Shown in pieces: positions 8,809 to 15,519 of a stretch of 15,645 bases of DNA. The stretch covers positions 1-15,645 of the forward strand of contig JAAXQD010000012.1 of assembly GCA_012974475.1 (NCBI GenBank), read 5' to 3'. Both the position numbers and the translations under genes were made by a program. The notes below the pieces were generated by a model that saw only the letters and a list, made by a program, of their open reading frames with translations, ran no database searches and was not told where the DNA came from. Source of the stretch: Desulfobacterales bacterium (GTDB lineage Bacteria > Desulfobacterota > Desulfobacteria > Desulfobacterales > UBA11574). How positions within the stretch are numbered: position 1 is the stretch's first letter; every line of letters starts with the position of its first letter.

Positions 8809-10350
8809 ATGTATAGAAAAATTATTATAAATGCGGCTGAACATGAAACAAGAGTGGCGCTTCTTGAGGATGGAAACATCGCTGAGCTTTTTATCGAGCG
8901 GGGAGATGCTTCAGACATTGCCGGAAATATCTATAAGGGAAGGGTGCAACGGGTTCTGCCGGGAATGCAGGCTGCTTTTGTAGATATAGGGCTCAAACAG
9001 GCCGCTTTTATCTATGTGAATGATGTGATTGGCGGAAACTATAATGAAATTGAAAACTTTCTGTTAAAACAAAATGGTGACCAAAATGATGCTCCGGACA
9101 TCGATACAGCCGATTCGTTTTCACCGCTGATACGTCGCGAAAGACATATAGAGGAGCTTATCACCGAAGGTCAGGAAATAATGGTCCAGGCTGCCAAAGC
9201 GCCATTGGGGTCAAAGGGGGCTCGGCTGACAACCCATATGTCCCTTCCAGGCAGGCTTCTTGTTCTGATGCCCACATCAGAACATATTGGAATATCCAGA
9301 CGAATAGAAGATGAGGCTGAAAGGCACCGGTTAAAGGAGATCATAGAATCGATACGGAAAGATAATCTCGGCTTCATCGTTCGAACTGCAGCCGAAGGTG
9401 CCCAAAAAGAAAAACTCGAGTATGAGATGGGTTTTCTAAAAAATTTATGGGAGAGCATACAAAAAAAGTATTCCACAGCTCCGGCGACCTCTCTGTTGCA
9501 CAAAGAAGTTGCGGTCAGCCTTCGTGCAGTTCGGGATCTGTTGGTCCATGAAGCCGAGAAGCTGATCATAGATTCCCGTTTGGGGTATGAGTCTATTTTA
9601 AGTTTTCTCGATACGTTCAAGCCGAGCCTCAAAGATTCAGTAGAACTGTATGAGGGTTTGGAACCGATTTTTGATGCGTATAATTTGGAAGGGGATATTT
9701 CCCGTGCTTTAAAAAAGAAAGTGTGGCTAAAATCGGGTGGTTATATCGTTATCGAGCATACGGAAGCACTCGTGGCAATCGATGTAAACACCGGTCGGTA
9801 TGTCGGCAAACACAATTTAGAAGAAACCATTTTAAAAACCAATCTGGAAGCTGTTAAAGAAATCGCATATCAAATCCGTCTGAGGGATGCCGGGGGTATC
9901 ATCATCATCGATTTTATCGATATGGAAAAAAAAATGAATCAGGAAAGAGTCTTTAATGTACTCTCAGGGTTGCTTAAAAAGGATAGGAGCAAGACCCATG
10001 TTCTACCCATGTCCGAATTGGGGTTGATTCAGATGACGCGAAAAAGGATCCGACAACCCCTCACCAGGATACTGTGCGAGCCGTGTTTTTATTGTGATGG
10101 AGAGGGATATCTGATATCCAGGCAGACCATATGTTACAATATATTCAGGGAAATTCTTCGTGAATCACACGACATGGTGGGGGTCAAGGTAAGCCTGAAG
10201 GTTAATCCTGAAATTGCCGATCTTCTCCATGGTGAGGAAAACCAAATTATTGTCGAACTCGAGCGTGTTATCGGAAAACAGATTGTCATATACCCCGGGC
10301 CCAAGCTGCACATGGAAGAGTTTGATATTCTCGAAATTTATAAAGAATAA
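8809..10350 (+). CDS. rng: Ribonuclease G (RNase E/G family)
   Basis: An endoribonuclease that cuts single-stranded AU-rich RNA and in E. coli matures the 16S rRNA 5' end. The 513-residue length fits RNase G (E. coli 489) and lacks the long RNase E scaffold tail. The S1 RNA-binding domain begins at about residue 37 (GNIYKGRVQRVLPGMQAAFVD) and is interrupted by an acidic linker at about 85-108. The magnesium-binding catalytic aspartates are Asp325 in VAIDVNTGR and Asp368 in IIIIDFIDM. The cysteine group C423, C426 and C429 (CEPCFYCDGEG) corresponds to the zinc-link of this family. The ATG at 8809 follows AGGAAAA at good spacing. It is probably cotranscribed with the radical SAM gene, a pairing common near rng. 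The next gene is rpmH rather than the rplU-rpmA genes often found beside rng. Confidence 0.96.
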   Translation: MYRKIIINAAEHETRVALLEDGNIAELFIERGDASDIAGNIYKGRVQRVLPGMQAAFVDIGLKQAAFIYVNDVIGGNYNEIENFLLKQNGDQNDAPDIDTADSFSPLIRRERHIEELITEGQEIMVQAAKAPLGSKGARLTTHMSLPGRLLVLMPTSEHIGISRRIEDEAERHRLKEIIESIRKDNLGFIVRTAAEGAQKEKLEYEMGFLKNLWESIQKKYSTAPATSLLHKEVAVSLRAVRDLLVHEAEKLIIDSRLGYESILSFLDTFKPSLKDSVELYEGLEPIFDAYNLEGDISRALKKKVWLKSGGYIVIEHTEALVAIDVNTGRYVGKHNLEETILKTNLEAVKEIAYQIRLRDAGGIIIIDFIDMEKKMNQERVFNVLSGLLKKDRSKTHVLPMSELGLIQMTRKRIRQPLTRILCEPCFYCDGEGYLISRQTICYNIFREILRESHDMVGVKVSLKVNPEIADLLHGEENQIIVELERVIGKQIVIYPGPKLHMEEFDILEIYKE

Positions 10351-10357
10351 TAAGGTG

Positions 10358-10443
10358 TTAACCGGACAAAAAGGACTTTTTTCGCGACAACAGCGTTTAC
10401 GTCTTGACAACCCAGGGATCTTGTGATTAGTTTGTCCGGTTAA
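10358..10443. repeat. 13-bp perfect inverted repeat, arms 73 bp apart centre to centre
   Basis: TTAACCGGACAAA at 10358-10370 is exactly repeated in inverse orientation as TTTGTCCGGTTAA at 10431-10443. The left arm starts eight bases after the rng stop codon; the right arm covers the -35 region of the proposed rpmH promoter. It could form a long RNA stem with a 60-base loop, acting as an rng 3'-end structure, or be a pair of operator sites. Confidence 0.75.
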
Positions 10444-10459
10444 TTTTATAAAATATAAT
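10432..10459 (+). promoter_or_regulatory. Probable sigma-70-type promoter for rpmH-rnpA
   Basis: TTGTCC (10432-10437, four of six matches to TTGACA), a 16-bp spacer and a perfect TATAAT (10454-10459) lie 52 bp before the rpmH start. Transcription would start near 10466. The -35 box lies inside the right arm of the 13-bp inverted repeat. Confidence 0.6.
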
Positions 10460-10482
10460 ATTTCAAAGCGCATGCGAAGAAA

Positions 10483-10502
10483 AATTAGTGTCTAATTAAG
10501 GG
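10483..10502 (+). promoter_or_regulatory. Leader hairpin abutting the rpmH ribosome-binding site
   Basis: AATTAG-tgt-CTAATT (10483-10497) is a perfect six-pair inverted repeat in the predicted rpmH leader. It is followed directly by the Shine-Dalgarno-like AAGGG (10498-10502), about ten bases before the ATG. The stem is AU-only apart from one G-C pair, so it would be weak and any translational effect is speculative. Confidence 0.4.
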
Positions 10503-10511
10503 TTTTGAATT

Positions 10512-10646
10512 ATGAAAAGAACATATCAGCCAAGCAGGATTAAGCGCGCCAGAACACACGGGTTTTTGAAGCGGATGTCGACCAAACAGGGCAGAAGGAT
10601 TATTAACCGGCGCAGATCAAAAGGCAGAAGCCGTTTATCGGTATAA
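10512..10646 (+). CDS. rpmH: 50S ribosomal protein L34
   Basis: A 44-residue, strongly basic protein of the large ribosomal subunit: it starts MKRTYQPSRIKRARTHGF and ends RRRSKGRSRLSV, the typical L34 length and signature. The central FLKRMSTKQGRRIINRRR is the conserved RNA-binding helix region. The ATG at 10512 is preceded by AAGGG. It lies 59 bp upstream of rnpA in the near-universal rpmH-rnpA arrangement. This gene is short enough to be missed by length-limited gene calling. Confidence 0.98.
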   Translation: MKRTYQPSRIKRARTHGFLKRMSTKQGRRIINRRRSKGRSRLSV

Positions 10647-10693
10647 CCGGTTGGTCAAATAAAATAGATATAGAAAAAACAGCGAATTGAACA

Positions 10694-10699
10694 GAGGAG
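10694..10699 (+). promoter_or_regulatory. Ribosome-binding site that sets the TTG start of rnpA
   Basis: GAGGAG stands six bases before the TTG at 10706. No ATG start giving a complete N-terminus is available, so this site decides the start. Confidence 0.8.
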
Positions 10700-10705
10700 T
10701 TTTTT

Positions 10706-11059
10706 TTGCGCTTTTTTTTTACCAAGGCGGACAGAATATTGAAACGCTCCGAGTTTCTCAGGTTGTCTAATTTCGGGAAAAAATTTCAAAATAAACATTT
10801 TGTTGCAATATTTTCTCCCGGTCTGTTTCAAAGGTCCCGCCTTGGTATCACTGTCGTGAGGAAGGTTGGAAATGCCGCGATACGCAACAGGATTAAGCGA
10901 CTTGCTCGCGAATGTTTTCGGCTAAACAGGCACATGATAACAGGTTGTTGGGATATAAATATTATCGCAAAAAAAAAGGCGGCCGAGCTATCGACAGGCC
11001 AGGCTCACCGATCCCTCCAACACATTTTTACCAATATTTCCAGGGGCTTATACCATTAA
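10706..11059 (+). CDS. rnpA: Ribonuclease P protein component
   Basis: The small basic protein that assists the RNase P RNA in removing 5' leaders from pre-tRNAs. It has 117 residues, the usual size. The family signature is clear: an N-terminal LKRSEFLRL segment, RLGITVVRKVGNAAIRN, and the RNR motif RNRIKR at 60-65 followed by LARECFR. The start codon is TTG at 10706, supported by a strong GAGGAG (10694-10699) six bases upstream. The initiation region is odd: eight Ts, GCGC, then nine Ts, which encode the FFF near the N-terminus and could be prone to polymerase slippage or sequencing error. yidD begins ten bases after the stop. Confidence 0.96.
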   Translation: MRFFFTKADRILKRSEFLRLSNFGKKFQNKHFVAIFSPGLFQRSRLGITVVRKVGNAAIRNRIKRLARECFRLNRHMITGCWDINIIAKKKAAELSTGQAHRSLQHIFTNISRGLYH

Positions 11060-11069
11060 CAGAATATTT

Positions 11070-11276
11070 GTGATAATCGCTCTGTTTTTTATAAGGGCCT
11101 ATCAGTTGATCTTGTCTTCAGTTCTGGCTCCTGCGTGCCGTTTCTATCCAACCTGTTCCGAATATGCCTATGAGTCTATTCGGCGTTATGGATTTCTCAA
11201 AGGAATTTTCCTTGCTTTAAAGAGAATTTTAAGGTGCCATCCCTTTCATCCGGGAGGAATTGATTCTGTGCCTTAA
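11070..11276 (+). CDS. yidD: Membrane protein insertion efficiency factor YidD
   Basis: A 68-residue member of the YidD family (PF01809), a small inner-membrane-associated protein thought to aid YidC-dependent membrane insertion. The N-terminal hydrophobic or amphipathic segment (IIALFFIRAYQLILSSVLAP) is followed by the hallmark CRFYPTCSEYA (Cys23, Cys29), then LKRILRCHPFHPGG (Cys56). It is shorter than E. coli YidD (85) because the C-terminal tail stops soon after the HPGG motif. The start codon is GTG at 11070, ten bases after rnpA stops. No good ribosome-binding site is visible, so translational coupling to rnpA is likely. It is placed between rnpA and yidC as usual. Confidence 0.94.
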   Translation: MIIALFFIRAYQLILSSVLAPACRFYPTCSEYAYESIRRYGFLKGIFLALKRILRCHPFHPGGIDSVP

Positions 11277-11453
11277 AGCGCCTTGTCAGAGCAGATTCGA
11301 TATATAAGACACCATTGGTGGAAATAAATATATTTTCCCGCCATTTGAAAATCCCGCAAAGATTTTACTCCTCTGGATTCTGGTCCATAAGACATCACAG
11401 CATAAATCTGAGCACAATTTTTTTGTATATTTTTTTGAATTTTGGAGACGATA
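11277..11453. other. yidD-yidC intergenic region
   Basis: A 177-bp gap, longer than the other spacers in this cluster. It holds a short symmetrical CACCATTGGTG near 11310 and T-rich tracts just before the yidC ribosome-binding site. I see no clear promoter or terminator, and antisense open frames across it lack any family features. Confidence 0.4.
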
Positions 11454-13106
11454 ATGGAACACCTTCGACTATTTATAGCAATAGGACTTTCGTTGCTTAT
11501 TTTTATTGTTTGGAATTTTTTCTTTGTTGACAAGAAAAAAGACACGCTCCCCCAGGAAACCATCAAAGCGGAACAACTGGCGAAGAAAGCGCCGGAAACC
11601 CAAGAAAAGCTGGCCACGGTGACAGCGCCTTCTTTGAAAGAAACGCCTTCGGAGCAGACTAAATCATCAAGGACAATCACTGTAAATTCCTCATTATACA
11701 CGGTTAAGATTTCGGAGAAAGGGGCTGTATTCAAGAGTTTTGTCCTTAAAAATTACAAAGAGACGATTAATGTCGATTCGCCGTTATTGGACATGATATC
11801 TCCGGATCTGACCGGAGGAACCGTGCGGGTTGGATTTGCCGACAACAGCCTTCACGGGTTTAATGATGCGGTTTTTTCAGCACATCTTGAGAAAGATACC
11901 CTAGACATTAAAAATGAACCTCAAGAGATCTCTTTTTCATGGACATCTCCCCAGGGGGTTGTTGTTGAAAAGAAATATTTGTTTTCACCTGAAACGTATA
12001 TGATCGGTCTTAATATTATCGTAAAGAACGATTCCAACCAGACCATTAAAGACAGCCTTATCCTATCTTTATTCCGTTCTATGTCGGAAAAAGAGACCCG
12101 ATATGGTTTCGAAGGTCCGAGCGCACTGATAAACAATAAGCTCAAACAGGTTAAGATTAAGAAAATAAAAAAGCAAAATATCTTTCAAGGAGACATAAAA
12201 TGGATCGCGGTCCAGGACCGTTATTTCATGTCTTCAATCGTGCCCGATGCACCTGTGGCAGCTAGTATGCGCCTTTCATTTAATGACGACAATATACTCG
12301 AAAATGAATATGTACAGCCTGAATTCGTTATTAATTCCGGAGATCAGCATGCGTTGAAATACATGCTTTTCTTTGGGCCCAAAAGCATGAAGGTTTTAAA
12401 ATCTGTGGATTATGATCTGGTCAAAGCCGTGAATTTTGGGATGTTTGATATACTTGCCAAACCCTGTGTCTGGATAATGGATTTTATTTATGATCATTTT
12501 ATCCCCAACTATGGGGTGGCCATTATTATGTTAACCATTTTTACCAAAGTCATCCTGTGGCCCCTCGGAAGTAAGAGCTATAAATCGATGGCCGACATGA
12601 AAAAAATTCAACCTTTAATGGCTGAGATCAAGGAAAAACATAAAGGTGACAAGAAAAAAATGAATGAAGAGATGATGGGGTTGTACAAAACGTATAAAGT
12701 CAACCCCATGGGTGGATGCCTTCCGATGGTTGTCCAGATTCCGGTATTCTTTGCGCTGTATCGAATGTTATATGAAGCCATAGAATTAAGACACGCCCCT
12801 TTCTTTTGGTGGATGAACGATCTTTCAGCGCCCGATCGACTTTTTCGATTCGATTTTGCCGTGCCCTTCATGGAGCCGCCATACGGAATACCTGTTTTAA
12901 CCATAATAATGGGGGCGACCATGTTTTTTCAGCAAAAAATGTCCCCTCCAATGGGTGATCCCACCCAGGCCAAGATGATGATGATGATGCCGATTGTTTT
13001 TACGTTTATTTTTATCAATTTTTCTTCGGGGCTGGTTTTATACTGGCTTGTAAACAATGTCCTTTCAATGGCTCAACAGTATTATATCACGAAGAAAAAA
13101 GCTTAA
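11454..13106 (+). CDS. yidC: Membrane protein insertase YidC
   Basis: YidC inserts and folds inner-membrane proteins alone or with Sec. From the ATG at 11454 it has 550 residues, a Gram-negative-length protein. TM1 is at 6-24, followed by a charged linker and a large periplasmic beta domain (about 75-320). The conserved core starts near 350 with NYGVAIIMLTIFTKVILWPL, then a cytoplasmic hairpin (MKKIQPLMAEIKEKHKGDKK), VNPMGGCLPMVVQIPVFFALY, PVLTIIMGATMFFQQKMSP and FSSGLVLYWLVNN. At the position of the groove arginine (E. coli R366) I read Lys365, which keeps the positive charge. The frame extends four codons upstream to a TTG, but GGAG at 11444-11447, six bases before the ATG, overlaps that TTG region and selects 11454. 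khpB follows after 16 bp. Confidence 0.97.
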   Translation: MEHLRLFIAIGLSLLIFIVWNFFFVDKKKDTLPQETIKAEQLAKKAPETQEKLATVTAPSLKETPSEQTKSSRTITVNSSLYTVKISEKGAVFKSFVLKNYKETINVDSPLLDMISPDLTGGTVRVGFADNSLHGFNDAVFSAHLEKDTLDIKNEPQEISFSWTSPQGVVVEKKYLFSPETYMIGLNIIVKNDSNQTIKDSLILSLFRSMSEKETRYGFEGPSALINNKLKQVKIKKIKKQNIFQGDIKWIAVQDRYFMSSIVPDAPVAASMRLSFNDDNILENEYVQPEFVINSGDQHALKYMLFFGPKSMKVLKSVDYDLVKAVNFGMFDILAKPCVWIMDFIYDHFIPNYGVAIIMLTIFTKVILWPLGSKSYKSMADMKKIQPLMAEIKEKHKGDKKKMNEEMMGLYKTYKVNPMGGCLPMVVQIPVFFALYRMLYEAIELRHAPFFWWMNDLSAPDRLFRFDFAVPFMEPPYGIPVLTIIMGATMFFQQKMSPPMGDPTQAKMMMMMPIVFTFIFINFSSGLVLYWLVNNVLSMAQQYYITKKKA

Positions 13107-13110
13107 TAAC

Positions 13111-13115
13111 GGAGG
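13111..13115 (+). promoter_or_regulatory. Ribosome-binding site that sets the khpB start
   Basis: GGAGG lies seven bases before the ATG at 13123. The frame is open further upstream into yidC, so this site decides the start. Confidence 0.85.
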
Positions 13116-13122
13116 TTTGATA

Positions 13123-13908
13123 ATGTCGCCCAGTTTGGAATTTGAAGAAAAAAATGTCGAAATGGCTGTCAAAAAAGCCTGTGAAGAATTGAACATTCCC
13201 AAGGAAAAACTCAAACACGATGTTATTTCTTACGGATCGACCGGGATTTTCGGTTTGGTTGGAACCAAGAAGGCGCGTATCCGGGTCACCCTACCAAAAC
13301 CCTCCCCGGCGGCGTCTGTCCACAAAGAATCAGATTCAGAAAAAAATAGCGGCGGTTCCCCCCATCAAGCCATAGATGATACAGATTTACAAATAGATGT
13401 CGCACCTGAAAAACCAGAAATTTTACCTTCAGATGATGATCCAGAGGATATTGGCAGAGACGCACTTCAGCGCATTATCGATTTGATAACGACCGATGCC
13501 ACCATATCCATCGAAGAGCGATCAAACCGAATTTTTTTCAACGTCAAAGGCGGAAACTCTGCCATCCTAATCGGCAAACGGGGACAAACCCTTGAGGCAA
13601 TTCAATATATCCTTGAAAAGATTGTCAATAAGAAGAGACAAGAGCGCATTAGAATTCAGGTGGATGTTGAGGGCTATCTGGAAAAAAGACGAGTTAGCCT
13701 GGAAGGGCTGGCCACTCGGCTTGCGGAAAAGGTAAAACGGACCGGAAAACCCGCGACCATCGGCCAAATGAATTCTCACGATCGGAGGATCGTACATATC
13801 GCTTTAAAGAATGACAGTCAGGTTAGAACCCAGAGTATGGGAGAAGGCGTTTTAAGGAAGCTTGTCATATTTCCCAAAAAATATTCGCAGCGGAAAAAAC
13901 GCCCTTAA
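13123..13908 (+). CDS. khpB: RNA-binding protein KhpB (Jag/SpoIIIJ-associated)
   Basis: A 261-residue RNA-binding protein of the Jag/KhpB (EloR) family, linked in other bacteria to cell elongation, division and RNA regulation. A Jag N-terminal domain spans about 1-57 (AVKKACEELNIP, YGSTGIFGLVGTKKARI). An acidic, low-complexity linker follows at about 62-110. The KH domain contains the GxxG loop GKRG at 151-154 in LIGKRGQTLEAIQYI. The R3H domain carries Arg221-x3-His225 (HDRRIVHIALK) and ends with LVIFPKK and a basic tail. The start at 13123 is chosen from GGAGG at 13111-13115; an upstream extension would overlap yidC. It lies 16 bp after yidC, as in many genomes, suggesting coexpression with the insertase. 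Confidence 0.95.
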   Translation: MSPSLEFEEKNVEMAVKKACEELNIPKEKLKHDVISYGSTGIFGLVGTKKARIRVTLPKPSPAASVHKESDSEKNSGGSPHQAIDDTDLQIDVAPEKPEILPSDDDPEDIGRDALQRIIDLITTDATISIEERSNRIFFNVKGGNSAILIGKRGQTLEAIQYILEKIVNKKRQERIRIQVDVEGYLEKRRVSLEGLATRLAEKVKRTGKPATIGQMNSHDRRIVHIALKNDSQVRTQSMGEGVLRKLVIFPKKYSQRKKRP

Positions 13909-13942
13909 ATCCAGATCCTTCACGAGTTTTAAGGCTTTGGAC

Positions 13943-13997
13943 TGAAACAGCAATCGCTAAACCCCTCAGCTTGTCGAACAGCGAATATCCTGTTTCA
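13943..13997. repeat. Inverted repeat in the khpB-mnmE spacer with a REP-like core
   Basis: TGAAACAG (13943-13950) and CTGTTTCA (13990-13997) are exact inverted arms around a 39-base loop. The loop includes CCTCAGCTTGTCGAAC, the reverse of the GTTCGACAAGCTGAGG type of extragenic repeat I recall from other bacterial genomes. The 132-bp spacer otherwise shows no clear promoter or terminator. Confidence 0.5.
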
Positions 13998-14040
13998 ACG
14001 GGGCTGCAGGGAGCTTAAACTCATCCTAATTGTAAAAAAA

Positions 14041-15456
14041 ATGGAATGTGATACGATCGCCGCCATTGCAACGCCCAGCGGCAGCGGCGGTATCGGGATT
14101 ATTAAAATCTCCGGTAAAGACGCTTTTTCAATAGCTGCATCAATTTTTCAAAGATCTTGTGATCCACCGGATGCACTTCAGGACAGGAAACCCCCTCTTT
14201 TTTCTTCCTTAAAAACCCATCGTCTCTATCATGGTCATATTGTGAATACGGGAACCGGAAAGGTGCTGGATGAAGTTCTTGTATCCAAGATGAAAGCACC
14301 GCGGACATACACTCGGGAGGATGTCGTTGAAATAAACACCCATTCCGGTCACGTGGTGCTGGGTTCGATTCTCGATTTGGTATTGAAAAGCGGTGCCAGG
14401 CTGGCCGAACCGGGTGAATTTACGAAAAGAGCTTATCTCAATGGCCGTATCGATCTGACCCAAGCGGAGGCGGTCATCGATATTATCAATTCCAGAACCG
14501 AAAAATCCCTCGAAATTGCAACTTCACAGATCAAAGGCGGGTTGAAAAACACCATTGAATCCGTAAGAAGCACATTGTTGGATATTTTAACGGAAGCCGA
14601 AGCTGCCATCGATTTTCCGGAAGATGTGGGCGAAATCATTCATGCTGAGGAAGTCAGCGAAGTTTTAGAGAAAAGGGTTGTCGACGTTTTGAAAAAACTG
14701 GTCGATCAATACGAAAATGCGCGATATCTTCGAGAGGGTCTTAAAATGGTGGTTATCGGTCGGCCCAATGTGGGGAAATCGAGCCTGATGAACCGCCTTA
14801 TACAAGAGGATCGTGTCATTGTTACACCGATTCCCGGCACAACCCGGGATTTGATCGAAGAAACACTAAACATTCATGGTATCCCTGTGGTCATTGCAGA
14901 TACCGCCGGCCTTCACGATACGGATGATCCGGTTGAAGTCATCGGCATAAAGAAGACGCAGGAATATATAAATGGTTCTGATTTGATACTGTTTATGATG
15001 GATGCAAGCGACCCATTGACCGGTGAAGATATAAAAATATACGAAACCGTCAAACACAAACGCCTGATAATGGTAATCAATAAAATCGATCTGGTGGAAG
15101 ATGACTTTGAACTGGCCATTCCCGACCCGTCGGAAAAAATACCCAGGGTAAATATTTCAGCGTTATACGGCAGGGGGCTGAGCAGACTCAAGGATTTAAT
15201 CGCAAAACTTGCAACAGGAGAATATCGTCTCGAGGTTCGCAACCGGATCGTTCCCAATTTAAGGCATAAAATTGCCCTTGAGAAGAGCCTGGAGCTTGCT
15301 GTTTCTGCGGCCAAAGAAATTCGCAACGGGACGCCGGTTGAGTTAATCGCCATCGATATTCAGGAAAGCATCGACCGGCTCGGCGAAATTATCGGTATTT
15401 CTGTCAGGGAAGAGGTCATCAATCAGATTTTCAGCCGGTTTTGTATCGGGAAATAA
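14041..15456 (+). CDS. mnmE: tRNA uridine-5-carboxymethylaminomethyl modification GTPase MnmE
   Basis: MnmE (TrmE) works with MnmG to modify the wobble uridine (U34) of several tRNAs using GTP, a folate one-carbon unit and FAD. It has 471 residues, a normal length. The N-terminal folate-binding domain (about 1-118) starts DTIAAIATPSGSGGIGIIKISG. A helical domain follows, containing EPGEFTKRAYLNGRIDLTQAEAV (123-145). The inserted Ras-like G domain has G1 GRPNVGKSS (240-248), G2 GTTRD (266-270), G3 DTAG (287-290), G4 NKID (347-350) and a G5-like SAL (373-375). The C-terminal FCIGK carries the conserved Cys468. The ATG at 14041 aligns with the E. coli start, but its Shine-Dalgarno is poor; GGGAG is about 28 bases away. 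A parS site directly follows the stop codon. Confidence 0.97.
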   Translation: MECDTIAAIATPSGSGGIGIIKISGKDAFSIAASIFQRSCDPPDALQDRKPPLFSSLKTHRLYHGHIVNTGTGKVLDEVLVSKMKAPRTYTREDVVEINTHSGHVVLGSILDLVLKSGARLAEPGEFTKRAYLNGRIDLTQAEAVIDIINSRTEKSLEIATSQIKGGLKNTIESVRSTLLDILTEAEAAIDFPEDVGEIIHAEEVSEVLEKRVVDVLKKLVDQYENARYLREGLKMVVIGRPNVGKSSLMNRLIQEDRVIVTPIPGTTRDLIEETLNIHGIPVVIADTAGLHDTDDPVEVIGIKKTQEYINGSDLILFMMDASDPLTGEDIKIYETVKHKRLIMVINKIDLVEDDFELAIPDPSEKIPRVNISALYGRGLSRLKDLIAKLATGEYRLEVRNRIVPNLRHKIALEKSLELAVSAAKEIRNGTPVELIAIDIQESIDRLGEIIGISVREEVINQIFSRFCIGK

Positions 15457-15472
15457 TGTTTCACGTGAAACA
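15457..15472. other. parS centromere-like ParB-binding site
   Basis: TGTTTCACGTGAAACA is a perfect 16-bp palindrome identical to the consensus bacterial chromosomal parS bound by ParB (Spo0J). It begins on the base after the mnmE stop codon. Such sites cluster around the replication origin and nucleate ParB spreading for chromosome segregation. parA/parB themselves are not in the window; in many genomes they lie a few genes beyond mnmE. Confidence 0.93.
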
Positions 15473-15519
15473 ATTGAATCGGATGACAGCTTTTTGAAAA
15501 TATTATCGCCTTAAGCATA

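Noticed and set aside
9171..9632. 153-codon minus-strand open frame inside rng
   Set aside because: It lies entirely antisense to a clear RNase G gene and its translation (serine/arginine-rich) looks like a shadow.
10404..10430. TTGACA at 10404-10409 as the rpmH -35 box
   Set aside because: No acceptable -10 hexamer lies at 15-18 bp; the TTGTCC/TATAAT pair 28 bp further on is better.
11273..11734. 153-codon minus-strand open frame across the yidD-yidC spacer
   Set aside because: It overlaps yidC by nearly 300 bp, has no recognisable domain, and no ribosome-binding site was evident.
13057..13122. Upstream TTG extension of KhpB overlapping yidC
   Set aside because: The ATG at 13123 has a strong GGAGG at seven bases and gives the normal Jag N-terminus.
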